From Microbispora triticiradicis (lineage in GTDB: Bacteria; Actinomycetota; Actinomycetes; Streptosporangiales; Streptosporangiaceae): DNA of 64,000 nucleotides. Of this stretch, positions 48,894-60,014 are shown piece after piece (position 1 is the first letter of the stretch; each line of letters starts with the position of its first letter). Made by a program: the position numbers and the translations under genes. The DNA is taken from NCBI GenBank assembly GCA_003260025.2, contig QFZU02000028.1, positions 1 through 64,000 on the forward strand, in the 5' to 3' direction. The notes beneath the pieces were generated by a model. That model saw only the letters and a list, made by a program, of their open reading frames with translations. It was not told the origin of the DNA and did not search any database.

Positions 48894-50054
48894 GTGCTCA
48901 GCCGTCCAGGACATCGCCCGGTTCACGCCCTCGTCCTGCCGGCCGGTCCCGCCCTGTACGACGCGGTGCGGCGGGCCCTGACCGGCGACGGGCCGGCCGT
49001 GCTGCCGCTCTCCCCCGACCTGCCGCGGCCCGCGCTGGAGGCGGCGCTCGCCGCGATGCGCCCCACCCACGTGGTGACCCCCGACGGCGTACGGCGTGAG
49101 CCGGACGGCGTGCCGTCGGACGCGGCGCTGATCATCGCGACGTCCGGCTCCACCGGCGCGCCCAAGGGCGTCGAGCTGACGGCGGACGCGCTGTTCGCGT
49201 CGGCCCGCGCCTCGCTGGCCCGGCTCGGGGCCGGGGAGGGCGACCGCTGGCTGTGCTGCCTGCCGCCCTCGCACATCTCGGGGGCGCAGGTGCTCGTCCG
49301 GTCGCTGCTGTGCGGCGCCGAGCCGATCGTCCACCCGCGCTTCTCCCCCGCCGCGGTGGCCGCGAGCGGCGCTGACCACGTCTCCCTCGTCCCCACGCAA
49401 CTGCGGCGGATGCTCGACTCCGGGGCGGACGTCGCGGCCTTCCGCACGATCCTGCTCGGCGGGGCCGCCGCCCCCTCCGGCCTGCTGGCCGAGGCCCGCG
49501 CCGCCGGCGCCCGGATCGTCACGACGTACGGCATGAGCGAGACGAGCGGCGGGTGCGTGTACGACGGCGTGCCGCTGGACGGCGTGCACGTCGCGATCGG
49601 CGGCGACGGGCGGGTGCGGATCGCGGGCCCGGTGCTGCTGTCGGGCTACCGTCTCCGCGACGAGCCGCATCTCGACGGCGGCTGGTTCGTCACCTCCGAC
49701 CTCGGCTCCGTCGAGGACGGGCGGCTCACGGTGCTGGGCCGTGCCGACGATGTGATCAACACCGGTGGCCGGAAGGTCGTGGCCGGCGCGGTCGCGGAGG
49801 TCCTCTCCGGGCACCCGGCCGTACGGGACGTGGTCGTGGTGGGCAGGCCCGACCCCGAATGGGGCGAGATCGTGGTGGCGGTCGTGACCGGGAGGACCGG
49901 GCTGAAGGTCGGGCTGGACGACCTGCGGGCCTTCGCCAAGGAGCGGCTGCCCGCCTACGCCGCGCCACGCGCGGTCGAGCTGGTGCCCCGGATTCCCCTG
50001 CTGCCGAACGGCAAACCGGATATGGTCGCTCTCAGGAACCGGAACCGCGACTGA
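48894..50054 (+). CDS. menE: o-succinylbenzoate-CoA ligase MenE
   Basis: A 386-residue AMP-forming ligase activating o-succinylbenzoate. The P-loop is ATSGSTGAPKGVEL (about residue 83), YGMSETSGGCVY, GRADDVINTGGRKV and the catalytic Lys in LPNGKPDMVA follow in order. It is shorter than the average ligase, as actinobacterial MenE often is. GTG start; TAACCT lies seven bases upstream and no ribosome-binding site is seen, so it may be leaderless. It is divergent from menB. MenC is not in the window. Confidence 0.9.
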   Translation: MLSRPGHRPVHALVLPAGPALYDAVRRALTGDGPAVLPLSPDLPRPALEAALAAMRPTHVVTPDGVRREPDGVPSDAALIIATSGSTGAPKGVELTADALFASARASLARLGAGEGDRWLCCLPPSHISGAQVLVRSLLCGAEPIVHPRFSPAAVAASGADHVSLVPTQLRRMLDSGADVAAFRTILLGGAAAPSGLLAEARAAGARIVTTYGMSETSGGCVYDGVPLDGVHVAIGGDGRVRIAGPVLLSGYRLRDEPHLDGGWFVTSDLGSVEDGRLTVLGRADDVINTGGRKVVAGAVAEVLSGHPAVRDVVVVGRPDPEWGEIVVAVVTGRTGLKVGLDDLRAFAKERLPAYAAPRAVELVPRIPLLPNGKPDMVALRNRNRD

Positions 50055-50112
50055 CCTTTGTGCGTCATACAAGCAGGGGCGTCGACCGAGAGCAGGGGAA
50101 GGGGGACGCCGC

Positions 50113-50427
50113 ATGGGACCGATCCGGCTCACACCGGCCCACAAGATGATGGCCTCCGCCGTCCTCGTGAGCCTCGTCATCCTGGGCGGAGCCTCCGTGA
50201 CCGCCGCCGCGTTCGCCGCCCGGCTGGACAAGGTCGCGCAGAACGCCCCCGCCGCCAAGCTCGGCCCCGCCCCCACCGAAGATCCCCAGGACCCCTCCGT
50301 GGTGTCCAGGGTCCTCACCGACGACCCGGAACAGGTCGGTGGCTACTGGACGCCGGAGCGTCTGGAGGACGCGAGCCCGATGCCGGTGCCCGAGCTCAGC
50401 ATCAACATCGTCACGCCCAACGACTGA
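50113..50427 (+). CDS. Small single-pass membrane protein, unknown function
   Basis: A 104-residue protein. One transmembrane helix (MMASAVLVSLVILGGASVTA) near the N-terminus is followed by a Pro/Asp-rich tail (PAPTEDPQDPSVV and SPMPVPELSINIV). GAGCAGGGGAAGGGGG lies upstream of the ATG. It follows menE after 58 bases on the same strand and precedes the sigma factor. I recognise no family; topology suggests an exported tail. Confidence 0.65.
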   Translation: MGPIRLTPAHKMMASAVLVSLVILGGASVTAAAFAARLDKVAQNAPAAKLGPAPTEDPQDPSVVSRVLTDDPEQVGGYWTPERLEDASPMPVPELSINIVTPND

Positions 50428-50597
50428 GGAAACGGCCCGCACGCCGAATCGGAAGACCTGCCCTACGGGGTCTGGGAACAAACCGGGCACGAGAGCGTTA
50501 TTGATACTGGTGCGCTGAGCCGCCGGACGCCGCGCCCCGATCACAAGCATTTGAAACCCCGAATCGACGATGAACTCCGCAAGGAGGAGGTGTCTTC

Positions 50598-52013
50598 ATG
50601 CCCCGGACCGCCGTGGCGAACTCGCACGAGCGCGAGGTGACCCCGACGACGCTCGACCGGCTCCTGGAGCGCGGCCGTGCACAGGGCCGCCTTTCCCTGT
50701 CGGAGCTGCGCGAGGCCTTCGCAGAGGCCGGCGTGAGCCCCGTGGAGGGCCGCTCCATTCTCCGCGAGCTCACCGAGGCGGGCGTGAACCTGGCCGCCGA
50801 GAACGAGCCGGGTCTCACCGCCGGCGCGCGGACGTCCACGCAGACCTCCGGAGAGGCGCCGGGCAGGGCGCCCGCCAGGAAGTCGCGCCGGGCCGCCCAG
50901 GCCGCGGCGCAGGCCGCCGGGGACGCACCCGCCCGCGGCGGCGCCGCGAAGAAGCGGACGGCCAAGGCGAGCGCGGCCGACACCACGGCCGGCACCGCCG
51001 CCGAGGAGCCCTTCGACGAGGAGGTCACCGGCGCCGAGGCGGAGGCCGAGGCGGCGGACAACGAGCCGCTCGACCTCGACGACACCTCCTCGGTCATGGG
51101 CGACTCGGTGCACACCTACCTGAAGTCGATCGGCCGCCGCACGCTGCTCACCGCCGCCCAGGAGGTGGAGCTGGCCAAGCGCATCGAGGCCGGGCTGTAC
51201 GCCGAGTACAAGCTGGAGACGGCCCTGGAGAGCGGCGACCACCTGCCCGCGCACGTCCGCGAGGACCTGGAGTGGGCCATCGAGGACGGCCGCAGGGCCA
51301 AGGACCACATGCTGGAGGCCAACCTCCGGCTGGTGGTCTCGGTGGCCAAGAAGTACACCGACCGGGGCATGGCCCTGCTCGACGTGGTGCAGGAGGGCAA
51401 CCTCGGCCTGATCCGGGCGGTCGAGAAGTTCGACTACACCAAGGGCTACAAGTTCTCCACGTACGCCATGTGGTGGATCCGGCAGGCCATCCAGCGCGGC
51501 TTCGCCGACTCGGCCCGCACCATCCGGCTGCCCGTCCACGTGCTGGAGATGCTGTCGAAGCTGTCCCGCGTGGAGCGTGACATGCACCAGCGGCTCGGCC
51601 GGGAGCCCACCCCGGAGGAGCTCGCCGCCGAGCTGGACAAGACGCCCGACCAGATCGAGGAGCTGCTGCGCACCAGCCGGCAGCCGATCAGCCTCGACTC
51701 GACCATCGGCGAGGACGGCGAGACCCGCATCGGCGACCTGATCGAGGACGTCGACTCGCCCGAGGCGTCCGAGGTGGTCGACCGGCAGCTGCTGGCCGAG
51801 CAGCTCAAGGGCGTGCTCGGCAACCTGTCGCCGCGTGAGGCCAAGATCATGAGCCTGCGGTTCGGCCTGGCCGACGGCAAGCCCCACACGCTGGACGAGA
51901 TCGGCAAGCACCTGGGCCTGACCCGGGAGCGGATCCGCCAGCTGGAGAAGGAGTCGCTGTCCAAGCTGCGCCACCCGAGCAACACCCGGCCCCTGCTCGA
52001 CTGGGCCAGCTGA
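50598..52013 (+). CDS. hrdB: Principal RNA polymerase sigma factor (HrdB/SigA/RpoD)
   Basis: A 471-residue group 1 sigma factor. Region 1.1-like residues (TLDRLLERGRAQGRLSLSEL) are followed by an Ala/acid-rich linker to about 165. Region 1.2 begins TYLKSIGRRTLLTAAQEVEL; regions 2.1-2.4 include EANLRLVVSVAKKYTDRGMA and YKFSTYAMWWIRQAIQRGF; region 4.2 is LTRERIRQLEKESLSKLRHP. AAGGAGGAGG precedes the ATG. It would direct transcription of housekeeping promoters. A strong terminator follows. Confidence 0.95.
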   Translation: MPRTAVANSHEREVTPTTLDRLLERGRAQGRLSLSELREAFAEAGVSPVEGRSILRELTEAGVNLAAENEPGLTAGARTSTQTSGEAPGRAPARKSRRAAQAAAQAAGDAPARGGAAKKRTAKASAADTTAGTAAEEPFDEEVTGAEAEAEAADNEPLDLDDTSSVMGDSVHTYLKSIGRRTLLTAAQEVELAKRIEAGLYAEYKLETALESGDHLPAHVREDLEWAIEDGRRAKDHMLEANLRLVVSVAKKYTDRGMALLDVVQEGNLGLIRAVEKFDYTKGYKFSTYAMWWIRQAIQRGFADSARTIRLPVHVLEMLSKLSRVERDMHQRLGREPTPEELAAELDKTPDQIEELLRTSRQPISLDSTIGEDGETRIGDLIEDVDSPEASEVVDRQLLAEQLKGVLGNLSPREAKIMSLRFGLADGKPHTLDEIGKHLGLTRERIRQLEKESLSKLRHPSNTRPLLDWAS

Positions 52014-52023
52014 TCAGGTTACT

Positions 52024-52060
52024 CGTACGGCCCGCGCCCCTCGGGGGTGCGGGCCGTACG
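52024..52060 (+). terminator. Strong rho-independent terminator after the sigma factor
   Basis: A 17-bp stem (CGTACGGCCCGC plus inner GCCCC with one G-T pair) with a TCG loop, beginning 10 bases after the sigma-factor stop and followed by GGCTTTCTC. It may also serve the converging gene. Confidence 0.9.
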
Positions 52061-52080
52061 GCTTTCTCAGGAGCGGGCGG

Positions 52081-52533
52081 TCAGCCGCGGGCGGAGGCGA
52101 GGCCCCCGCGCACGTCCCGCGGGGTCAGGCGGGCGGGGTCGCCCGTCCGGCCGGCGCGGGGCACCCGGGGGATGCCGCTGAGCCGGTGCGCCTCGCGCAT
52201 CGTGCGCAGGCGGTTCACCTCGTCGGTCCAGAGCGCGCCGTCGGGCGTCGCCCGTCCCTTGCGCCGCGCGATCCTGCTGTCGTAGGACTTCACCCCGAAG
52301 GTGGCGCGCTGCCCCGCCTCGGCGGCGCGCAGCGCCTCGGTCAGCGCGGTGTCCAGGCCCAGGGCCGCCTCGCGGAGCACGGGCAGCGGCGCCCCGGCCG
52401 CCTTCGCCTCCTGGAACCGCCGCTGCGCCACCCGGATCTTCTCCAGCACGTCGCCGAAGTTCCGCCGGATCTCCAGATCCGCGTGGTAGCGGACCTCCGC
52501 CTCCCGGCTCACCCGCGGACGGAAAAACGCCAT
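52081..52533 (-). CDS. Hypothetical basic protein with helical core
   Basis: A 150-residue, Arg-rich protein of unknown function. It opens MAFFRPRVSREAEVRYHADL and has a long predicted helix (FGDVLEKIRVAQRRFQEAKA). No membrane segment, cysteine or catalytic motif is visible. It converges on the sigma factor and lies between that gene and a TetR regulator transcribed away from it. Codon use is typical, and the frame is preserved over its whole length, so it is probably real. Confidence 0.6.
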   Translation of the reverse strand: MAFFRPRVSREAEVRYHADLEIRRNFGDVLEKIRVAQRRFQEAKAAGAPLPVLREAALGLDTALTEALRAAEAGQRATFGVKSYDSRIARRKGRATPDGALWTDEVNRLRTMREAHRLSGIPRVPRAGRTGDPARLTPRDVRGGLASARG

Positions 52534-52627
52534 CGTCGACCCCTTAGGTATCCAACGTGTGCAGTCAAGTCATGCACTCGGTAGCGTACGCGGTCCGCGC
52601 GAGGCCTCGTACCGCAGGGTGCGCCGC

Positions 52628-52643
52628 CCTTTACGAAGTAAGG
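52628..52643 (+). promoter_or_regulatory. CCTTTACGAAGTAAGG dyad overlapping the TetR ribosome-binding site
   Basis: The TTAC-GAA-GTAA core with CC and GG flanks is the same as the element at 38138-38153 except for one base. Its right arm merges with AAGGAG, the likely ribosome-binding site of the next gene, so a bound repressor would also block that region. Confidence 0.5.
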
Positions 52644-52657
52644 AGAGCTGTGGCAGC

Positions 52658-53245
52658 ATGATCGCCATGCCTGCCAAGCGACCACCCGTGCCGCTGTCCC
52701 GGGAACGGATCATCGACGCCGCCCTGCACATCGCCGACGGCCAGGGCCTGCGCCGGCTGACCATGCGCCGGCTCGGCGACGCCCTCCAGGTGGAGGCGAT
52801 GGCCATCTACCACCACCTGCCCCGGGGCAAGGAGGCGCTGATGGACGCGCTCGCCGAGCACGTGACGACCGTACGCGTCGACCCGGCCGAGGCGCCGGGC
52901 TGGCCGGACAGGGCCCGCGCCTGGGCCCGGGCGAGCCGCGCCGCGCTGCTCGAACACCCCGGCGTGCTGTCGCTGGCCCTCACCAAGCCGCCGAAGGGCT
53001 CGGCCCTGATCGCGATCAGGGAGCAGACCGAGCAACTGGGCGAGGCGGGCGCGCACGACCCGGAGGCGGCGGTGCGGGCGCTGCGGGCGTACGTGTTCGG
53101 CAGCGTCGCGGTGGAGGTCCAGCGGTCGGGGTGGGCCGACCCGGACGCGACCGTGCGCGACGCGCGCACCGCCGAGGGCGAGCGCGACTTCGAGCACGGC
53201 CTCGACGCGCTGATCAGCGGTCTCGGCGTCCGGCACGGGGGCTGA
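52658..53245 (+). CDS. TetR-class regulator with TetR_C domain
   Basis: A 195-residue regulator. SRERIIDAALHIADGQGLRR and LTMRRLGDALQVEAMAIYHH form the helix-turn-helix of the classical TetR class, in which the recognition helix ends in YHHL. The C-terminal part (EAAVRALRAYVFGSVAVEVQ) fits TetR_C. The ATG at 52658 or one three codons later may be used; AAGGAG lies upstream. No divergent or downstream transporter is adjacent, so the target could be itself or the shared dyad elsewhere. Confidence 0.87.
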   Translation: MIAMPAKRPPVPLSRERIIDAALHIADGQGLRRLTMRRLGDALQVEAMAIYHHLPRGKEALMDALAEHVTTVRVDPAEAPGWPDRARAWARASRAALLEHPGVLSLALTKPPKGSALIAIREQTEQLGEAGAHDPEAAVRALRAYVFGSVAVEVQRSGWADPDATVRDARTAEGERDFEHGLDALISGLGVRHGG

Positions 53246-53540
53246 CACCGGAGCTGTGGCCTCCCGGTTACCCGATGGTCGGCGTGTCGAGGTTGGAGCG
53301 TTATCTCGAATGGGGCATTCTTGTGTACTAGGTCACATCAGTGTGTGTGAGGCCGCTCGGGGGGTGTGGTCGGGTCCCCAGCCCGACCGGCGGAAATGCC
53401 CCGAACGGACTATGTCATGCGGATGGGGCCGAACCGCAGACTGGAGTAGTCCGATGTGTCGTACGTCATACGGCGCGGCGGACGCCCGGCGGAACACACG
53501 AACGTAAGACGAACGATAAAGAACACGGGGAGCCCCGGCG

Positions 53541-53741
53541 ATGTGCCCTCATGAACCGGCCTGTCCCACCGCGGACGCGAAGGACCGAGAAGCCGCCCGA
53601 ACGGTAGCCTGCCACCCCGAGCAGGGCTGGAGCCTGCTCTGCAACGGTGTCGTGCTGTTCGAGGACACCGGCGAGCTGTTGCCGGACGGCGGCGTCATCG
53701 CTCCGCACCGCCCCACCGACATGGCCATCAGCGCGGCCTAG
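53541..53741 (+). CDS. DUF5999 family small protein
   Basis: A 66-residue protein. MCPHEPACPTADAKDREAAR and HPEQGWSLLCNGVVLFEDTG, then ELLPDGGVIAPHRP, match a strongly conserved small actinomycete family with three conserved cysteines, possibly a metal or redox site. Function is unknown. The 295-base region before it has no other gene and contains several short inverted repeats but no clear promoter. Its stop overlaps the converging hydrolase stop by four bases. Confidence 0.85.
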   Translation: MCPHEPACPTADAKDREAARTVACHPEQGWSLLCNGVVLFEDTGELLPDGGVIAPHRPTDMAISAA

Positions 53742-54355
53742 GCCTCCTGCTCCAGCAGCCACGGCAGCAGCCACCGCGCCACCTCCTCGCCCACCCGGGC
53801 GGGGTTCTTCCTGAACTCGTGCCCCTCCCCCGGGAGGACCACGAGACGTGCGGCGTCCTTCGCGTCCGGCACGCCGAACGGATCCCGATCCCCGCTGACC
53901 ACGAGCACGGGGGTCCCGGCCTGCCGCAGCTCGTCCGCCCGCGACCGATCAGGTTTCCCCGGCGGGTGCAGCGGGAAGGCGAGCGCCACCACCGCCCCGG
54001 CCCCCGCCTCGTGTGCCGTACGGCAGGCGACCCGTGCGCCGTTGCTCCGTCCGCCCTGGACGAGCGGCAGGCCCGGGTGACGGGCCCGCAGCGCGGCGAC
54101 GACGGCCAGCCACGCCTCGTCCTGTTTCACGGCCGATCCCGGCGCCCGGGCGCCGCGCAGCCGGAACGGCTGGACCACCCGTGCGACCGTCACCCCCGCC
54201 GGCAGCACGGCGTCCCGTACGGCGAGCAGGTCGGGGGCGTCCACCCCGCCGCCGGACCCGTGCGTGAGCACCAGCAGCAGCCGGGCGCCGGGGGCCTCCT
54301 CCACCTCGGCCAGCGCGGGGCCGTGCGGGGTCTCGATCTCCAGCGCGACTCCCAT
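53738..54355 (-). CDS. Alpha/beta hydrolase of the KANL3/Tex30-like (dienelactone-hydrolase-related) type
   Basis: A 205-residue hydrolase. LLVLTHGSGGGVDAPDLLAV carries the oxyanion HGSG segment, the nucleophile elbow is QGGRSNGARVACRTA (Ser at about residue 103), the acid is in VVSGDRDPFGVP and the His in LPGEGHEFRK. This set fits the KANL3/Tex30-like small alpha/beta hydrolases. Substrate unknown. It is divergent from a small membrane protein across about 75 bases. Confidence 0.85.
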   Translation of the reverse strand: MGVALEIETPHGPALAEVEEAPGARLLLVLTHGSGGGVDAPDLLAVRDAVLPAGVTVARVVQPFRLRGARAPGSAVKQDEAWLAVVAALRARHPGLPLVQGGRSNGARVACRTAHEAGAGAVVALAFPLHPPGKPDRSRADELRQAGTPVLVVSGDRDPFGVPDAKDAARLVVLPGEGHEFRKNPARVGEEVARWLLPWLLEQEA

Positions 54356-54430
54356 GCCGGTGACCGTATCGGCTCCGTCCCCGGCAGGAGGTGCGGACCC
54401 TCCGTTCGGAGGATGGCAGGGCTCGCGAGT

Positions 54431-54856
54431 ATGGGCCAGAATGTCATGGTGCCGGAGATCGCATCGCAACCGCCCGCCGCCGGGCAGGGCTATAGGCCGC
54501 CGCCGCAGGCGGGGACGCAGACGACCCGGGAGGACCTGCGCGCCGTCATCGCGGCCCGCCGGGACCTCGGCCCGGAGTACGAGGACGCGCTCGTCGACTC
54601 GTTCCTCGACAAGCTCGACGTGGAGATCGCCGCGCGGGTGCGGAACGAGGTCGCCGCGCACATCGGGCACCAGCCGCTTCCCGGGAGGCGCCCGAAGGAC
54701 AGCGCGGTGGGCGTGGCCCTGGGCTCGCTCGGCATCGGCATCCCGCTGACCGGGATCGCGGCGGGCACCTCAGGCGGGCCGGGGCTCCTGCTCGCCTGGG
54801 GCGGGATCGTCGCCGTCAACCTGGCGTACGCGCTGAGCCGCCGCACCCAACGCTGA
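54431..54856 (+). CDS. Small membrane protein, unknown function
   Basis: A 141-residue protein. A Pro/Gln-rich N-terminus leads to a helical, acidic segment (YEDALVDSFLDKLDVEIAAR) and then two hydrophobic helices near the C-terminus (VALGSLGIGIPLTGIAAG and GLLLAWGGIVAVNLAYALS). This resembles the integral-membrane 2TM type of actinomycete protein with a SHOCT-like cytoplasmic segment. In-frame ATGs at 54413, 54431 and 54446 compete; none has a perfect ribosome-binding site. Confidence 0.72.
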   Translation: MGQNVMVPEIASQPPAAGQGYRPPPQAGTQTTREDLRAVIAARRDLGPEYEDALVDSFLDKLDVEIAARVRNEVAAHIGHQPLPGRRPKDSAVGVALGSLGIGIPLTGIAAGTSGGPGLLLAWGGIVAVNLAYALSRRTQR

Positions 54857-54900
54857 CCGACGGGGGCCGGCCGGCGGACCGCCGGCCGTTCGGTCCCCGA

Positions 54901-55437
54901 TCAGGCCTCGACGCTCTCCATGACCGGGCGGACGTCCCGGCCGAGGCGCAGCCGCACCTGCTCGGCGAGCGCCCGGTCGGGGTGGTCGAGGCCGTAGCGC
55001 CACACGGTCCCGGCGTCGGCGTCGCGCCCCCGCAGGGGCAGCGTCCGGGCCAGCAGCTCGATCGCCAGCGCGCCGGTCTCGGCGTCCGGGCCCTCCCCGC
55101 GGCCCTCCTCCACCGCGCCGGCGAACTGGGCGCAGGCCATCTCCAGGTGCGCGATGCCGAGCAGCACGCGCAGGCGCGCCCGGTCGGCCACGGCGGGCAC
55201 CGACAGCGCCTCCAGCAGCACGTCCGCCGCCCGTTCCGGCTCTCCCTCGGCGAGCAGCCGCTCCGCCATGTGCTCCACGACGGCCGACAGGCCCGCCGCG
55301 GCCTCGGCGCGGTCGGGTGCCTCCTCGTCCGCGGCGACTTCCGCGAAGATCGACGCCGCGGCGTCGAGGTCGCCCGTCTCGGAGAGCCGGTGCGCCTGGT
55401 CGAGCCGGTCGGGCCGCCCGGGGTCGATGGCCGTCAT
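54901..55437 (-). CDS. TPR-like helical repeat protein
   Basis: A 178-residue all-helical protein. RLDQAHRLSETGDLDAAASI, AERLLAEGEPERAADVLLEA and RVLLGIAHLEMACAQFAGAV read as TPR-type helix pairs. No enzyme motif or membrane segment is present. It lies upstream of, but transcribed in the same direction as, nothing close: the next minus-strand gene, gcvP, ends about 90 bases to its right, so it may be co-transcribed as the last gene of the gcvP transcript. Confidence 0.72.
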   Translation of the reverse strand: MTAIDPGRPDRLDQAHRLSETGDLDAAASIFAEVAADEEAPDRAEAAAGLSAVVEHMAERLLAEGEPERAADVLLEALSVPAVADRARLRVLLGIAHLEMACAQFAGAVEEGRGEGPDAETGALAIELLARTLPLRGRDADAGTVWRYGLDHPDRALAEQVRLRLGRDVRPVMESVEA

Positions 55438-55528
55438 GAGGTGGCCTCGCAGAGGTCGCAGGGACAGGAGCGTGCATCCGCGATCTTAACGAGCCCGGCC
55501 TCCGGGCGGGGCCGACATACGCAACCGG

Positions 55529-58354
<2,826 letters not shown>

Positions 58355-58431
58355 GACAGGGGCCTCCTGGGCGGGTCGAGACCTGCGGCGGCCGCCTCGC
58401 GCCCGTGAGCGCGACCGGCCGTGATGCGGTC

Positions 58432-58622
58432 TCCCCCTCTGTCATCGGACCTGAGAGCTTCACCGGGCCGCCCGGCCCGGCTTTCCCCTTCGGTGAGGCG
58501 CCGCCTGGCGGGCGGGCCTGCTTTTCAGAGTCGCCTCGTCCGTGCGGTACGGATGCCTGAGAGTTTCCGGGGAGGTTTGCTCCTTCGGCGCCCCTGCAAC
58601 TTCAGGGGTCTCTCCCGCACGA
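58432..58622 (-). ncRNA. Tandem glycine riboswitch in the gcvP leader
   Basis: On the minus strand two glycine-riboswitch aptamers follow each other. The first runs from about 58620 to 58542, closed by GTGCGG/CCGCAC, with GGGAGAGACC, GCGCCGAAGGAGCAA and GGAAACTCTCAGGCA. The second, about 58535-58436, has ACTCTG and GACAGAG closing, CACCGAAGGGGAAA and GAAGCTCTCAGG. These are the conserved cores of the glycine family. Downstream GAGACC and GGTCTC (within 58370-58432) can pair as an expression platform before the gcvP start. Glycine would raise gcvP expression. Confidence 0.93.
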
Positions 58623-58672
58623 GGTCGTCGGCCGTGTCCACTCTACCCGGTTACTTCCTCTGTACCCGTTTC

Positions 58673-59290
58673 TCAGCCGATCTTACGGGCCTTCCTGCGG
58701 CGGGCCAGCTCGTCGGCCGGATGATCCCCCTCCGCATCCGGAGCGGACTCCGCGCGCTCACCGGGCAGTTCCGCCAGGGACCCCTCCACCTCGCGCCAGA
58801 CCCGCCCGAGCGCGATGCCGAACACGCCCTGGCCGCCCTGCAGCAGGTCGATCACCTCGTCGGCGCTGGTGCACTCGTAGACGCTCACGCCATCGCTCAT
58901 CAGGGTGATCTGGGCCAGGTCGTTGACGCCCCGGTCGCGCAGGTGCCGTACGGCGGTGCGGATCTGCTGGAGCGAGACCCCCGTGTCGAGGAGACGTTTG
59001 ACGACCTTCAGGACGAGGATGTCGCGGAAGCTGTAGAGTCGCTGCGACCCGGACCCCTGAGCTGCTCTTATGGTCGGGAGCACCAGTTCGGTCCGGGCCC
59101 AGTAGTCGAGCTGCCGGTAGGTGATCCCGGCCGCCGCGCACGCCGTCGGGCCACGGTAACCGATGTTCTCGGGCAGCGCCGTCGGCTGCTCGTCGAACAG
59201 CAGGCCTTGTTCGCCGGCGCGCTCGCGCGCCTCCCGCCGAACCGGGTCGTGCTGGCCGGCCGACCTACCCTCGCCGCTGCTGACCGCCAC
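58673..59290 (-). CDS. MerR-family transcriptional regulator (Rv1830-like)
   Basis: A 205-residue regulator. An acidic start (GLLFDEQPTALPENIGYRGP) leads to the winged helix TACAAAGITYRQLDYWARTE and SQRLYSFRDILVLKVVKRLL, with a C-terminal dimer/effector region (ISLQQ-like VSLQQIRTAVRHLRDRGVND). It matches the second MerR gene of the mycobacterial garA locus in position and look. The GTG at 59290 is chosen because GGAGG lies six bases upstream; longer in-frame starts are less well supported. Confidence 0.88.
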   Translation of the reverse strand: MAVSSGEGRSAGQHDPVRREARERAGEQGLLFDEQPTALPENIGYRGPTACAAAGITYRQLDYWARTELVLPTIRAAQGSGSQRLYSFRDILVLKVVKRLLDTGVSLQQIRTAVRHLRDRGVNDLAQITLMSDGVSVYECTSADEVIDLLQGGQGVFGIALGRVWREVEGSLAELPGERAESAPDAEGDHPADELARRRKARKIG

Positions 59291-59445
59291 TGCGGACCTC
59301 CGGCTTTCTCTCATCCCACGGTCTGATCTGGGGGTTCGTGAATTACAACCGTGGTTTCCCTTGCACCGTAGGACCGGGGCCATCGTCAGTCAACGACCCC
59401 GTCCGGCGCGTCGTGAAGCGTAATTTCCCGAAATGGTGCGGCACG

Positions 59446-59916
59446 TCAGCCCGCTCGCCCGAAGTCTTCCGGTGTGATTTTGTCCAGGAACTCGCGGAAC
59501 TTCTCCACTTCGTCTTCCTGGTCGTCGGGCATGCTCACACCCGCCTCCTGGATCACGTCCTCACTCGCGTAGATCGTCGCCCCCGTGCGCAACGCCAGCG
59601 CGATCGAGTCCGAAGGGCGGGCGCTCACCTCCACGCCGTTCGAGAACACCAGGTCGGCGAAGAAGATCCCATCGCGGAGCGCGACGATGTTGACGGTGCG
59701 CAACCGCACCCCCAACGCCTCAAGCACATCGCGGAACAAGTCGTGGGTGAGCGGCCTCGGCGGGGGTTCCTCCGCCTGAGCCAGCGCGATGGCGGTCGCC
59801 TCGGTCATGCCTATCCAGATCGGCAGGTACCGATCACCGCTCGCCTCCTTCAGGAGCACGATCGGCTGGTTTGTGGGCATCTCAACGCGAACCCCCACGA
59901 CCTCCATCTGCAACAC
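59446..59916 (-). CDS. Bifunctional nuclease family protein (DUF151, Rv1829-like)
   Basis: A 156-residue protein. MEVVGVRVEMPTNQPIVLLK, YLPIWIGMTEATAIALAQ and the conserved SARPSDSIALALRTGATIYA define DUF151, whose plant member has dual DNase/RNase activity. The C-terminal acidic tail (DDQEDEVEKFREFLDKITPE) is a UVR-like helix common in actinomycetes. GTG start with GGAG six bases upstream. It lies between the two MerR genes, as in mycobacteria. Confidence 0.92.
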   Translation of the reverse strand: MLQMEVVGVRVEMPTNQPIVLLKEASGDRYLPIWIGMTEATAIALAQAEEPPPRPLTHDLFRDVLEALGVRLRTVNIVALRDGIFFADLVFSNGVEVSARPSDSIALALRTGATIYASEDVIQEAGVSMPDDQEDEVEKFREFLDKITPEDFGRAG

Positions 59917-60014
59917 GGGCGGCTCCGTCTCAAGCGTCGCGGCATATCACCAGGCATTCAACGTAACACCCACCAGGGAGCGGATGTGCCGGTCACCGCC
60001 CCATCAGCACCCCA

